DNA of 64,000 bases, taken from Mesocentrotus franciscanus. Its lineage: Eukaryota > Echinodermata > Echinoidea > Camarodonta > Strongylocentrotidae. The first letter of the stretch is position 1, and the number at the start of each line of letters is the position of its first letter. The DNA is taken from positions 27,500,113 to 27,564,112 of the forward strand of contig CP137668.1 of assembly GCA_037976565.1 (NCBI GenBank). Reading direction: 5' to 3'. Positions 45,401-52,498 of the stretch are shown piece by piece. Made by a program: the position numbers and the translations under genes. Under the pieces are notes generated by a model. It did no database searches. It was not told the origin of the DNA and saw only the letters and a list, made by a program, of their open reading frames with translations.

Positions 45401-47541
45401 GAATTTAGTATCGCTGGCGGATTTACATTACCTGCGCGCACATCAAAACACACGTAAACGTGACTGCACTGCACACCGCACACACACAGTACTATACGCT
45501 TGCATTTCAGTCGCGATAGACGAAACCCTTACGAAACCAAACCAAAACAAAACGGCGAGAAATACACTATTCTATGTAATTATAGTTATCGACAAATGAC
45601 AAAATTGACAAAATTCCACCTCGGAACATGATTCTACTATAGGTAATTTTGTTTTGAAACACAGCTAGGTTGATTTTTCATACTATCTCCGTGTACATAC
45701 AGCTCAGCTGGCAAGCTAAAGCCGGTGAAAAAGTTGAGTTGTAAACAGTTATTTTACGGATATTGTCACTTTTTCAATGCCAATAATGACATGAATATTG
45801 ACATTAGGATATGTTTCAGGACGGGAGAGGACAACTGTATGTCAGATATTGACCATTCAGGCAATATTTCAATCGTTTTGAGAGCTAGAGTGGAACTGAC
45901 ATCCACTCTATGATCATTAATGTGTAGATCGTAGTTAGTCTCTATAGCTGCGTGAAGCATATCCCGGCTCTGACGTCACTCACAAAGCCACTTTCCCTTG
46001 GGCGATTTCGTAGGTCAGGATAGAGTCAATTTAGTGAAGTTTCATTTTCATAAAACACAAAACTGCACACTTTCATGGCATGTTAGCTGCATAAATTGCT
46101 TTAATAACTCATTCAATTATAAAATAAACTATATTTATTTGATTTTATTTCCTATAAGTATCAACTTTAAATTCTTACAATGATCGTAAGAACGCCTTAA
46201 GTTGTCCATAGAGGGCTCTTACGGCGTTCGTAAGAACGCCTAACGAACAGAGATTCGTATGGCCTTCGTACGAACGACTCCTTGCGTTCGTAAGGCGTTC
46301 GTAAGGTGCTCGTAAGGTGTACGTACACATTTTATGTAATTTATGCAGCGCTTTTTTTTGCATCCCGACAAAATTCACCCCCCAAAATCGTAAGATCTTC
46401 TTACGAATGACTTGAGAATACCGTCAGTTACACGTACGACCATCTTGCGAGAACAAAAACTCGTAAGATGGCCGTAAGTCTGACGTAAGAAGAACTCAAG
46501 GCATTCTTACAAGTAAAAACGAAAAAATTAAACGGCGTTCGTACGAACTCCGTAAGAAGGACGTAAGAAACTATGCCATCTACGAATCTCTACGAACTCT
46601 GGAATTCTTTCGAACAGGGAGATTCGTACGAACCTTTGTGACCGTAGCTTAACCTTTCATTTGCCATTAGAGTGCCAATGTCGTTCGTTTGCTACACGTA
46701 CAATTCGGCAAAAAACAATATACACAAAATAATTGACATTAGTTATTACTTATTTTTAGTCTTGATTAGCTCCATGGCAACCCATTTAACACCTATATAG
46801 ATTACGTTTCCCACGAATAATGGAAATTCGTAATTCTCAAAAATCCCCGCACCTTCCGACAACACTGGAAAATTTTCTTAGAATCTGATGTAACCATTGT
46901 TGTCACCTTTTGAGGATGACCATGAAACATGTATCAATTAATCATGTATCTTATTCTGTTATCTTTCATAAATATTGTGTCCGTGAAAACGGTGGCGGTG
47001 GCGGACAGGGGCGGATCCAGCCGGCGGCAAGGGAGGGGGCCTAAAAAGGGGCCCACTTCGTGCGAAAAGGAGGCACGTGGGCAATTCGCAATTATCGAAT
47101 GGAGAAAAAAAGGGGGAGGAGAGGTGGTTCGGGACGAGAGAAGAAGGTGGACTCCTTTCTGAACCCTCCTTTAAATAGATGGCCTTGTTAACGTGTATTT
47201 CGTTTACGTAAGTGCCCCCTTATTAAATGGACCACTACGCCACCATGTGAACAAAACAAAACAATGAAAGTACCTCAAGAGCTGTTCTATCCTTGTAATC
47301 CGTGCACCTCAGCAGCTTGGGAGCGAGGTCGTCGTTCTCTAGCATCTGCTTCACGGTGGGGAGATCGCCGATCTCGGCAGCTTGGATGAAGTTGAGCTCG
47401 TCTTTGGAGAGGAGGTCGTGCTCCTTGGCCCCCGAGGTCACGAGGAAGGAGTCGTAAGCCCGACGTCGCATGTTGCTCAGCGCCCGGTCACCCGCTTGAT
47501 GAATCTTCTTCTGCTTCTTCTCCACCTCCCTACGCTTAGTA
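28280..47541 (-). CDS. TRPC: TRPC-family cation channel, 13 exons visible, 5' end missing
   Basis: TRPC channels are tetrameric plasma-membrane non-selective Ca2+/Na+ channels opened downstream of phospholipase C. Thirteen minus-strand exons with GT-AG borders and compatible phases give 1,222 residues without a frameshift. Order: ankyrin region (about 30-265), CIRB-side linker, pre-S1 elbow (about 372-395), S1 to S4, the family signature PLQISLGR (616-623), S5, pore helix [10 protein letters not shown] (667-676), S6 [18 protein letters not shown] box EWKFAR (745-750), a coiled coil with [20 protein letters not shown], and a ~350-residue hydrophilic tail with RRMS, RRES and RTLS sites. The region after the TRP box resembles vertebrate TRPC4/5, while the coiled coil resembles TRPC3/6/7, as expected of an invertebrate gene older than that split. 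The first exon enters in phase 2, so the start codon lies further upstream. Confidence 0.93.
29894..29969 (-). CDS. TRPC: TRPC exon L (CIRB/coiled-coil start)
   Basis: 76 bp, [26 protein letters not shown]. This matches the calmodulin/IP3-receptor-binding region of TRPC3/6/7-type channels. Acceptor TTACAG, donor GTAAGT, phase 1. Confidence 0.92.
30778..30840 (-). CDS. TRPC: TRPC exon K
   Basis: 21 codons ([21 protein letters not shown]), phase 0, acceptor GCCACAG and donor GTAAGA. It links the post-TRP-box region to the C-terminal coiled coil. No strong family motif; placed by phase, splice sites and position. Confidence 0.75.
31077..31345 (-). mobile_element. LINE or SINE 3' end with (ATT)n tail, minus strand
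   Basis: (AAT)n at about 31077-31128 followed by AGATAAGATTTATAAGGCAC on the plus strand. The reverse complement is the GTGCCTTATAAATCTTAT(ATT)n end typical of CR1-like elements here. Confidence 0.5.
31440..32275 (+). mobile_element. LINE 3' end: ORF C-terminus and 3' UTR
   Basis: Translation around 31495-31704 reads [20 protein letters not shown] and [34 protein letters not shown], the usual end of LINE ORF2 (YRGP..WN.LP...S...FK..L..YLL). About 560 bp of AT-rich 3' UTR with an (AT)n run follows, ending AATAAAACAAACAAACAAA. It lies in the TRPC intron between exons J and K. Confidence 0.75.
32119..32152 (+). repeat. (AT)n microsatellite
   Basis: About 17 AT dinucleotides inside the LINE 3' UTR. 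Confidence 0.95.
32783..32901. mobile_element. ~119-bp MITE directly downstream of the TRPC exon J donor
   Basis: TACCTCCGTCACACG at the left and GGCGGTGTGACTGGGCA at the right are the inverted ends of the family at 24917 and 33273. On the coding strand the MITE starts about 12 bp after the favoured donor, stays open in the TRPC frame, and supplies GTGACGGAG/GTAAAC at its far end. Confidence 0.8.
32915..33121 (-). CDS. TRPC: TRPC exon J (TRP box), favoured donor at 32914
   Basis: 69 codons from acceptor [27 protein letters not shown] contains the TRP box, followed by [17 protein letters not shown]. Three phase-0 donors are possible: after NNQ (GTACCA), after LGER at 32914 (GTAAGG, the strongest), or at 32785 (GTAAAC), which would read through a MITE and add 43 residues. 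Confidence 0.85.
33273..33394. mobile_element. 122-bp MITE, TACCTCAGTCA family, TA target site
   Basis: TACCTCAGTCAAACCAATGA at the left faces GGCAGTGTGACTGAGGTA at the right, with TA on each side counted as target. It lies in the intron between TRPC exons I and J, about 150 bp upstream of exon J. Confidence 0.85.
33584..33821 (-). CDS. TRPC: TRPC exon I (pore and S6)
   Basis: 238 bp, acceptor CTCTCAG and donor [26 protein letters not shown] is the pore helix and filter region. A turret-like loop carries two possible N-glycosylation sites (NIT, NGT), and S6 reads [20 protein letters not shown]. Confidence 0.94.
33903..34291 (+). mobile_element. ~390-bp MITE, inverted relative to 48472-48863
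   Basis: Nearly its whole length matches the reverse complement of 48472-48863 (for example TGGTCCCAATAGATATAATA and GAGAGCTTCCATTTCATTTT). The right end is CTGGTCTTTACCTTTAA; the left end is slightly truncated. It lies in the intron between exons H and I. Confidence 0.85.
34507..35019. mobile_element. GGGCCCTGTT-family MITE split by a SINE
   Basis: The left end GGGCCTTGTTTAATAAAACT (34507) and right part GCAATAACAAATGC ... TATGAAACAGGGCCCTG (to about 35019) match the short element at 24593-24692. The two parts are separated by the SINE at 34532-34890. Confidence 0.75.
34532..34890 (-). mobile_element. Full-length tRNA-derived SINE with TGTTA target duplication
   Basis: On the minus strand: tRNA-like head GTGTCGTGGTCGAGTGGTTT (A box), GGATTCGAATCCC (B box), body CTCTCCACCCAGGTGTTAAA ... 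ACCCGGTAGGATGCGAAAGT, then TGTAAAGCGCTTAGGCACAT and an (ATT)n tail. TGTTA flanks it at 34527-34531 and 34891-34895. Despite the clean boxes it is a SINE, not a tRNA gene: the head is joined to a shared SINE body. Confidence 0.88.
35442..35694 (-). CDS. TRPC: TRPC exon H (S4, signature, S5)
   Basis: 253 bp, acceptor TTTCAG and donor [26 protein letters not shown] is S4, PLQISLGR is the TRPC signature, and [20 protein letters not shown] is S5. Confidence 0.94.
35700..37185. other. TRPC intron G-H, nothing recognised
   Basis: AT-rich intronic sequence without a clear repeat end, RNA or further exon. Confidence 0.45.
37190..37435 (-). CDS. TRPC: TRPC exon G (S2 end and S3)
   Basis: 246 bp between acceptor TGACAG and donor [26 protein letters not shown] then S3 [20 protein letters not shown]. 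Degenerate copies of its first ~45 bp lie in the upstream intron at 37560-38300. Confidence 0.92.
37560..38300 (-). pseudogene. Decayed tandem copies of the 5' edge of TRPC exon G
   Basis: Plus-strand blocks at about 37570-37635 and 37878-37950 repeat the exon G border (GAGTCCCTCGGCCCA...GATTTCACCCYATAGAAACCC...ATAATTGAGAGAAGCG). Weaker pieces are at about 37636-37656, 38030-38055 and 38280-38307. On the minus strand the 37.9-kb copy reads [18 protein letters not shown] (the W codon is TAG) and the 37.6-kb copy is frameshifted, so both are dead. They lie between exons F and G. Confidence 0.75.
38644..38932 (-). CDS. TRPC: TRPC exon F (S1 and start of S2)
   Basis: 289 bp, ending in phase 1 at donor GTATGT. 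It contains S1 ([20 protein letters not shown]), a ~45-residue S1-S2 loop with an N-T-T glycosylation motif, and the first half of S2 ([11 protein letters not shown]). Confidence 0.92.
39365..39420 (+). repeat. GA-rich microsatellite
   Basis: (GA)n run with flanking GGAGAGAGAG in the intron between TRPC exons E and F. Confidence 0.8.
39604..39768 (-). CDS. TRPC: TRPC exon E (pre-S1 elbow)
   Basis: 55 codons, acceptor GTTTAG and donor [26 protein letters not shown], then the hydrophobic [20 protein letters not shown]. Confidence 0.92.
39915..40150 (-). mobile_element. Possible LINE 3' tail, inverted
   Basis: The plus strand reads ATTCAGATTCAGATTCAAG TTTTATTGTCC. Its reverse complement is an AATAAAACTTGAATCTGAATC tail like the (TTGAA)n end at 905-931. 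No ORF remains. Confidence 0.45.
40243..40476 (-). CDS. TRPC: TRPC exon D
   Basis: 78 codons, phase 0. [20 protein letters not shown] and [15 protein letters not shown], ending [14 protein letters not shown]: the helical linker between ankyrin repeats and membrane domain. Confidence 0.93.
41005..41295 (-). CDS. TRPC: TRPC exon C (ankyrin region and linker)
   Basis: 97 codons, phase 0. [20 protein letters not shown], then [20 protein letters not shown] and [12 protein letters not shown]. The C-x-C-x2-C cluster ([11 protein letters not shown]) is a conserved feature of the family. Confidence 0.93.
41390..41480 (+). repeat. (GA)n-rich microsatellite
   Basis: Two AGAGAGAGAG runs separated by GGGGGAGGGGG in the intron between TRPC exons B and C. 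Confidence 0.85.
42350..42590 (+). repeat. (CT)n-rich low-complexity region
   Basis: Several CTCTCTCTCTCTCT runs with TCTGTCTCTG interruptions. Confidence 0.85.
42871..43411. mobile_element. ~540-bp MITE, ends TTTTAAAG(GT)ATGTCCC
   Basis: TTTTAAAGATACTATGTCCC ... TTTGCAG at the left faces CTGCAAATGGGACATACCTTT at the right (reverse complement AAAGGTATGTCCCATTTGCAG). No coding potential. Intron between TRPC exons B and C. Confidence 0.7.
43551..43989. mobile_element. 439-bp MITE, ends ACCCCGTTCTCA(C/T)TCACTT
   Basis: ACCCCGTTCTCACTCACTT (43551) is matched by the reverse complement of 43971-43989. Inside, GGAACGGGTCTT, GACCGCTCC and GAGCGGTC words recur in both orientations. About 107 bp downstream (in transcription) of TRPC exon B. 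Confidence 0.85.
44096..44329 (-). CDS. TRPC: TRPC exon B (ankyrin region)
   Basis: 78 codons, phase 0 on both sides, acceptor CTATAG and donor [25 protein letters not shown] and [20 protein letters not shown] match the second and third TRPC ankyrin units. Confidence 0.92.
44455..44640. mobile_element. Repeat with GGTCACGAAT end and TACGAAC/CGTAAG words
   Basis: AAAGCCTCGGTCACGAATAC at the left, then many TACGAAC, CGTAAGATCTTCTTA and GTTCGTAAC words. Its left end resembles, inverted, the right end of the 46176-46655 block. Confidence 0.6.
44641..46175. other. TRPC intron A-B, no exon recognised
   Basis: It holds segments with TGTGACGTAGGAAAAGGGAG (about 44830) and TGACGTCACTCACAAAGCCA (about 45972) that could be the two ends of a diverged repeat. 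Otherwise AT-rich. Confidence 0.4.
46176..46655. mobile_element. Repeat rich in CGTAAGAACGCC and TTCGTACGAA words
   Basis: A dense series of GTTCGTAAG, CGTACGAAC and TCGTAAGATC in both orientations. The right end TTTGTGACCGTAGCTT is the inverse of AAGCCTCGGTCACGAA at 44456. Confidence 0.65.
46985..47235. repeat. GGGGCGGATCCAG-type repeat
   Basis: Begins ACAGGGGCGGATCCAGCC and contains AAAAGGGGCCCA and GGAGGAGAGG runs. Related starts occur at about 60350 and 63800 and, inverted, near 49300-49360. It abuts the donor of TRPC exon A. Confidence 0.55.
47274..47541 (-). CDS. TRPC: TRPC exon A (first visible; ankyrin region)
   Basis: Acceptor CTAACCAG, one base completing a codon, then 89 codons to donor GTACTT. 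It contains [20 protein letters not shown] and VKQMLEN...[12 protein letters not shown], the opening ankyrin unit of TRPC proteins. No in-frame ATG suits initiation before the ankyrin unit, so an upstream exon must exist. Confidence 0.92.
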
Positions 47542-47544
47542 CTG

Positions 47545-48470
47545 GTTAGAGGATGGAGGGAACAAGAGAATGATATATGAGATTTTAAAAACCATATTAA
47601 ATATAATATTTTATTATTATTATTTGTTTATTGCGAACAAAACCAACTTGGGGTTGAATTTCTAATATAAGTGAAAATACCAACAGATGAATAAGAATGG
47701 TAGAAGTTATGTACACAAAGTCAAAGAAACTGTCATGAATAACAATGTGCTACAATCAAACTGTAAGCTTTAATTAATCAATATATCTATCAAAGTATCT
47801 TCTCCCAGCTTGGAGGGTGACTGCAACCTTTTTTCCACACATCTCTGTTCTCTGCCATTCTACTACGCTCTTGCAGTGTCATTCCACTTATATGTCTTAT
47901 TAATGTTCCTCTCTCAGTTGATTCTTAGTTTCCCTCATAATCTGGTACCTTCTATTTTTCGTTCTAAAAACGAATTATTTCAAAATACTCTAACGTCTTT
48001 TAATGTGGCTTGAACAGCTATTAATGATAGCCATTTTGTAACTGAAGGGTATGTATGTGAACAATTGCTTTCCAAAGCGTTATTTTGGTTTTTACTGTAT
48101 ACAATAGCCTGCAGAAGGCGAAAAATATTATTTTATGGCAGTTGAAGAATGCAAAACGAATGTTCATTGATGAGGGGTATTTTTTGTTTCCATTAACAAC
48201 GTCATTATGGCATTATTTTTATGTACAAGAATAGATTTTCGTAAATATTTATTTCAGAGCAATTTATCACAAAAAAATTGTTTTCTTTTCTTCCTGCTGA
48301 TGGTAGTGTTAGAGTGTTTTGTTTTTGAATAACGGTTGCGCACAATAATAAGATATGAATACAATATGAATCAGTAAGAAATGCATTATTTCGATGTTTT
48401 TTTTTTGTATTTTGTTTCGAACCTTATGCTGTGTTATGAGTTTTATTGATTAATAGCGAGTTTGTAAAAT
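47545..48470. other. Upstream TRPC intron, nothing recognised
   Basis: AT-rich, with an (ATT)n run at about 47610-47625. No upstream exon identified. Confidence 0.4.
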
Positions 48471-48471
48471 G

Positions 48472-48863
48472 TTAAAGGTAAAGACCAGTTTTGGAAACGC
48501 CCCTCTCTCAAAAAAATGAAATGGAAGCTCTCATTACCAATCATGTGAAAGAATATGTTTTGACTAATACGTGATGATACAAATTTTGCCGGAAAAGTCG
48601 GGAAACCGCCTACTAATTGATATATTTGGTAAATTATTATATCTATTGGGACCAAATAGATATCGCGCACGTGGTCGCGTAGTCCCATATACATCTTTCT
48701 GTGTACAGTGCTTGTAACTTTACCAAGACTGGGCCAAATTTCTTATCATTTTGATGATTCCAGAACCTTGCAGTACATGCTAGATGATCAACCTTTTCTG
48801 ATCGATTCCACAACGTTTCTTTCACAATGCAATCGCATGACCAGAACTGGTCTTTATCTTTAA
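48472..48863 (-). mobile_element. 392-bp MITE, ends TTAAAGGTAAAGACCAG
   Basis: Left TTAAAGGTAAAGACCAGTTT and right AACTGGTCTTTATCTTTAA are inverted ends. A second copy in opposite orientation is at 33903-34291. Confidence 0.88.
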
Positions 48864-48864
48864 G

Positions 48865-50564
48865 CTTCGAAAATATTTCATGAGATTTACGCACATTGAA
48901 AGTGTTTACTCTTTGTACTTTTTGCTGGTGAAGAGACAAGTTTCTTTATGGTTTTACTTTAAGAGTCAGTTAATAATTCTATCCGTATTTCAGGCATATT
49001 ATTTGCAAGTCAATAAATACAGAGCAAGATACCGTACATTAACAAGATAATAATCTATTGGCAACCCAAAACGGTAATCCTCAAGGTTTTTTGTCCTTAC
49101 TGGATACGACACTCCGGAAATTAGCGCATTAAAGTACACCCTATCTTGATCTATGAAACACCCGGCATTAGCGACCTTCCACTTAGATTTCGCTGCTTTT
49201 TCATTATCACGTTCAAGGTAAACGAGATGACAAATAATCGTTGCAGATAATCTCTATGAAAAGAGTTTGTTTTTCACATTTGTTTCTTCAACGAGATGGG
49301 GAGGGGGCACATTTTCGGACAAGTCCCCCCTTGCGGCCAGAAAATCACAGATCCACCACTGTGTTTTATTTCATATTACACTGTTGCCCATAAAGCTGGA
49401 AATGATTTGTATTACCCATTTTCATGAAAGAATTGTGACAATATGGTTTATTCTTTTTTTAAAATTTATATATCTTTTCTGGACATTTTTTAAATTGATC
49501 GATCTAAAGAGTCATAGAGATTGATCAATACAATTCTGAGAAGGAGAAAAATTTATTTATCAAGAATAAACCATGAGAATAACTGAAATCATGACAAGTA
49601 GTAAACAAGAAATCCAACTTTATTTGAACACTGTATTTATCCATGGATCTATGATTTATCAAACTGTACATGCTTGACTCTTTCGCACAGTGTTCAGAAA
49701 ATTCGAACGAAGAGAAATCGATTTCCTTATTTTTCCTTCAATTTGATACAGTGAGGGTAGAACACAGCCCTGGAACATGTAAAAATGTCGTTCATAAATG
49801 CCTCGACAAATCATGCGTTTATTTTTTAGTGTTAATAATTTTGTTATATCACCGTTCTATACATGTTAATAAAGTCTAAACACAATCCCCTAAAATGGAA
49901 ATTCACAAAGGAAAATAATTGGTCAAAGGAAAAACAGACTTCTCTTGCAAGACAGGTAGCCTTGACCTAATGATGCTAGTGGATGTTGTTATTATACAGC
50001 TTTCGAAAGTTTAAGAAATCGAATATTGATTTGATTTCAGACCAGCTGCACTAAGAAAAAAAGACATTTCGCGAAATCTCCGACCTTGAACAAGACTATA
50101 CTGGGTTTTACATTCAATTAATACATCAACAACAGTTGCAACAAAATAATTATGCATTCTGCCTTTTTTGAAATCTGTATTACATATGTTAAACGTGTTC
50201 CCCTCTCGAGCCTCCTGGATGCATCATCAGTAAAATTTATGCACGCTCAGTGAATTAATCTGAAATCATTAACCTTTATTGTGCTACCGATGTAATTTTT
50301 CACAGTGTCTACACATAAATTATTTCATCTAGTATACACAGAGTTCACGTTTATTTCCCCAATCCACTCTGTAAACCAAAGGGTTGGTATGTGTATTGAC
50401 CAGTATTGTACTTTAATACGAATCATAAGTAATGTTATGACGCGTTATGCATATGGAATTATTATTCTCCCAGAAGTCACACTAATTGACGACACCTTTA
50501 ATCTGTCTGTTTTGAAGAAAAGATTTGGAGACCTTGTGACCAGATTTGCACGTGTTGCTCTAAT
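48865..50564. other. Non-coding AT-rich sequence
   Basis: A fragment of the GGATCCAG-type repeat lies inverted near 49300-49365 (GGGGAGGGGGCAC ... CACAGATCCACCACTGTG). No gene seen. Confidence 0.4.
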
Positions 50565-50698
50565 AATGATAGGCCTAATAATGATAATAATGATACTAAT
50601 ACTAATAATATTGATAATAATAATAAAATCAATAATAATTATGATGATAATTGTAACAATAATAATAGTCATAATAATAATAATAATAATAATAATAA

Positions 50699-50754
<56 letters not shown>

Positions 50755-50757
50755 AAA
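50565..50757 (+). repeat. (AAT)n microsatellite
   Basis: About 190 bp of degenerate then perfect AAT/ATA/TAA repeats. The long I-rich and Y-rich ORFs on both strands are products of it. Confidence 0.95.
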
Positions 50758-51486
50758 TGATAATAACAATGACGATATCAACGTTTTCGAATCTACGCTC
50801 AATCAATTAAAAAGTTAACCTTCATCATTACAAAAATGACACAACACTCTGAATCGTATTTCGAGAGACTTTATTTTGTTCATACAATAAAATATGAACA
50901 AATAAATTCTCTTGAAAATGAATAAAGAGAGAAAACATACCCTTAATAATGTCCTGTTTTGCTGTCTCATGTATCGATGCATACCCATCATGCACAATTT
51001 CTCATAATACGGTAGAAGCACAATAATTCCGACTAGATTTCAAGTCTTAGGCTCCTAAGGTTTTACGAAGAGACGAGGTACAAGCCATTTTAAAGAACTC
51101 TCAATCAATTCCTCATTTTGAATCCAGCTTCCCTAGTATGCATGTCACCTTTGTTTCCTCCCATCTAAATTGATAAATCAAATAACGCGGAGGAAAAAGG
51201 TTGGTAAACAGAACGAGTTGTTCTTAATCTTGTAGAACACTTGAAATTATGTATTGATCCTGAGTACATTCCCACTTTCTTGAAATGAAAAAGCTAGTCT
51301 GAACACTAGAACACGTTTATAGACATGCTCCGATTAATTATTGAGTGTGCTGATGGAGATTCTGTATCGTTAGACTACGATGGTTCCGCCTTTAACTCCA
51401 TGTGTAACTCTAACGATGCAAACCATGTCGAGAATTGCAATATTGACATTGGATAAGAAATCGCCGGTTATATCTGAGACGAAGCA

Positions 51487-52005
51487 TCCTGCTTGCTAGC
51501 GAATATGTTCCTTGAGCTAATGTTTAAAACGATAAATGTAATTTTGAAAAGGGGATGCATATTTTGGCACAACGAGATATACATGTATAGACGAAAATAT
51601 TGGATGAGAACTTACTGGTTGTATCTTAAACATACCATCCTCCTTGCTAGAATATTATGTTTCATGAGCTGATATTGAAAACAATAAATGTGATTTTGAA
51701 AAGGAGATGTATATTTCAGCACAACGCGATTATATTGGGTAAGAAATTACCGGTTGTACAAACTACCCTGCTTATTTTAAAATATTTGCATGTTCCTTTA
51801 GAGGATATTAAAAACGAGTGATGCTTTTATCAATATGGGATGCATATTTTAACACAGTAAGATATTATTAGAGAAGAAATTATCAGCTGTATTTTTAGTG
51901 AAACAAATTTCTTGCTAGAATATCATGTTCGTTAAGCTGATAGTAAACATGATTAATGTGATTTAACAAGGGGATGCATATCTCAACACAACGCGATATC
52001 TTTCA
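51487..52005. repeat. Four-copy tandem array of a ~130-150-bp unit
   Basis: CTTGCTAG...ATGTTC...AGCTGATA...GATAAATGTGATTTTGAAAAGG GGATGCATATTT...CACAACGCGAT recurs starting near 51487, 51638, 51765 and 51907. Copies are well diverged, so the array is old. Confidence 0.7.
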
Positions 52006-52140
52006 TTTCGAAGACTGTATTATTAGTTTCCCGCCTTTACAACGTAAACAAATCGAAAGCAGGCGGCAGCGGTCGAGATTGATTTGTCGTTTTCTTGACA
52101 TTTTTGGAAGATTACAATTTTGGATGTTCTCCTTGAGGCT

Positions 52141-52498
52141 CAATAGGGACTTTTAGATTTGCACGTCGACATAGTGGACTGCAACGTGTGACGTCCTTAT
52201 AAGGCACTGTGATGTCCTTTTGAGGCACTGTGATGTCCTTTTAAGGCACTGCCGGGCACGGCCCAGTGTCTTAACGCAATAGGGACTTTTAGATTTTACA
52301 CGACGAGAACGTGGACTGCCACGGTGACATCCTTTTAAGGTAATGTGACGTCCTTTTAAGGCACTGCCGGGCACGGGCCAGTGCCTTGAAAGAATGGCAC
52401 ACGTTGCAGTCCACTACGTCGACGTGCAATTCTAAAAGTCCCTCATGTCACCCGCGGCAGTCCACGCTCTCGTCGTCTAAATCTAAAAGTCCCTATTA
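52141..52498. mobile_element. MITE with modules in the order A, B, A-inverted, B-inverted
   Basis: A (52141) and B (52279) both start CAATAGGGACTTTTAGATTT but differ after it (GCACGTCGAC versus CACGACGAGAACG). At the right, inverted A (about 52396-52443) precedes inverted B (about 52446-52497). Between them are five GATGTCCTTTTAAGGCACTG units and two GCCGGGCACGG blocks. Confidence 0.8.

Noticed and set aside
50305..50756. Long I-rich (+) and Y-rich (-) ORFs
   Set aside because: They are translations of the (AAT)n microsatellite at 50565-50757.
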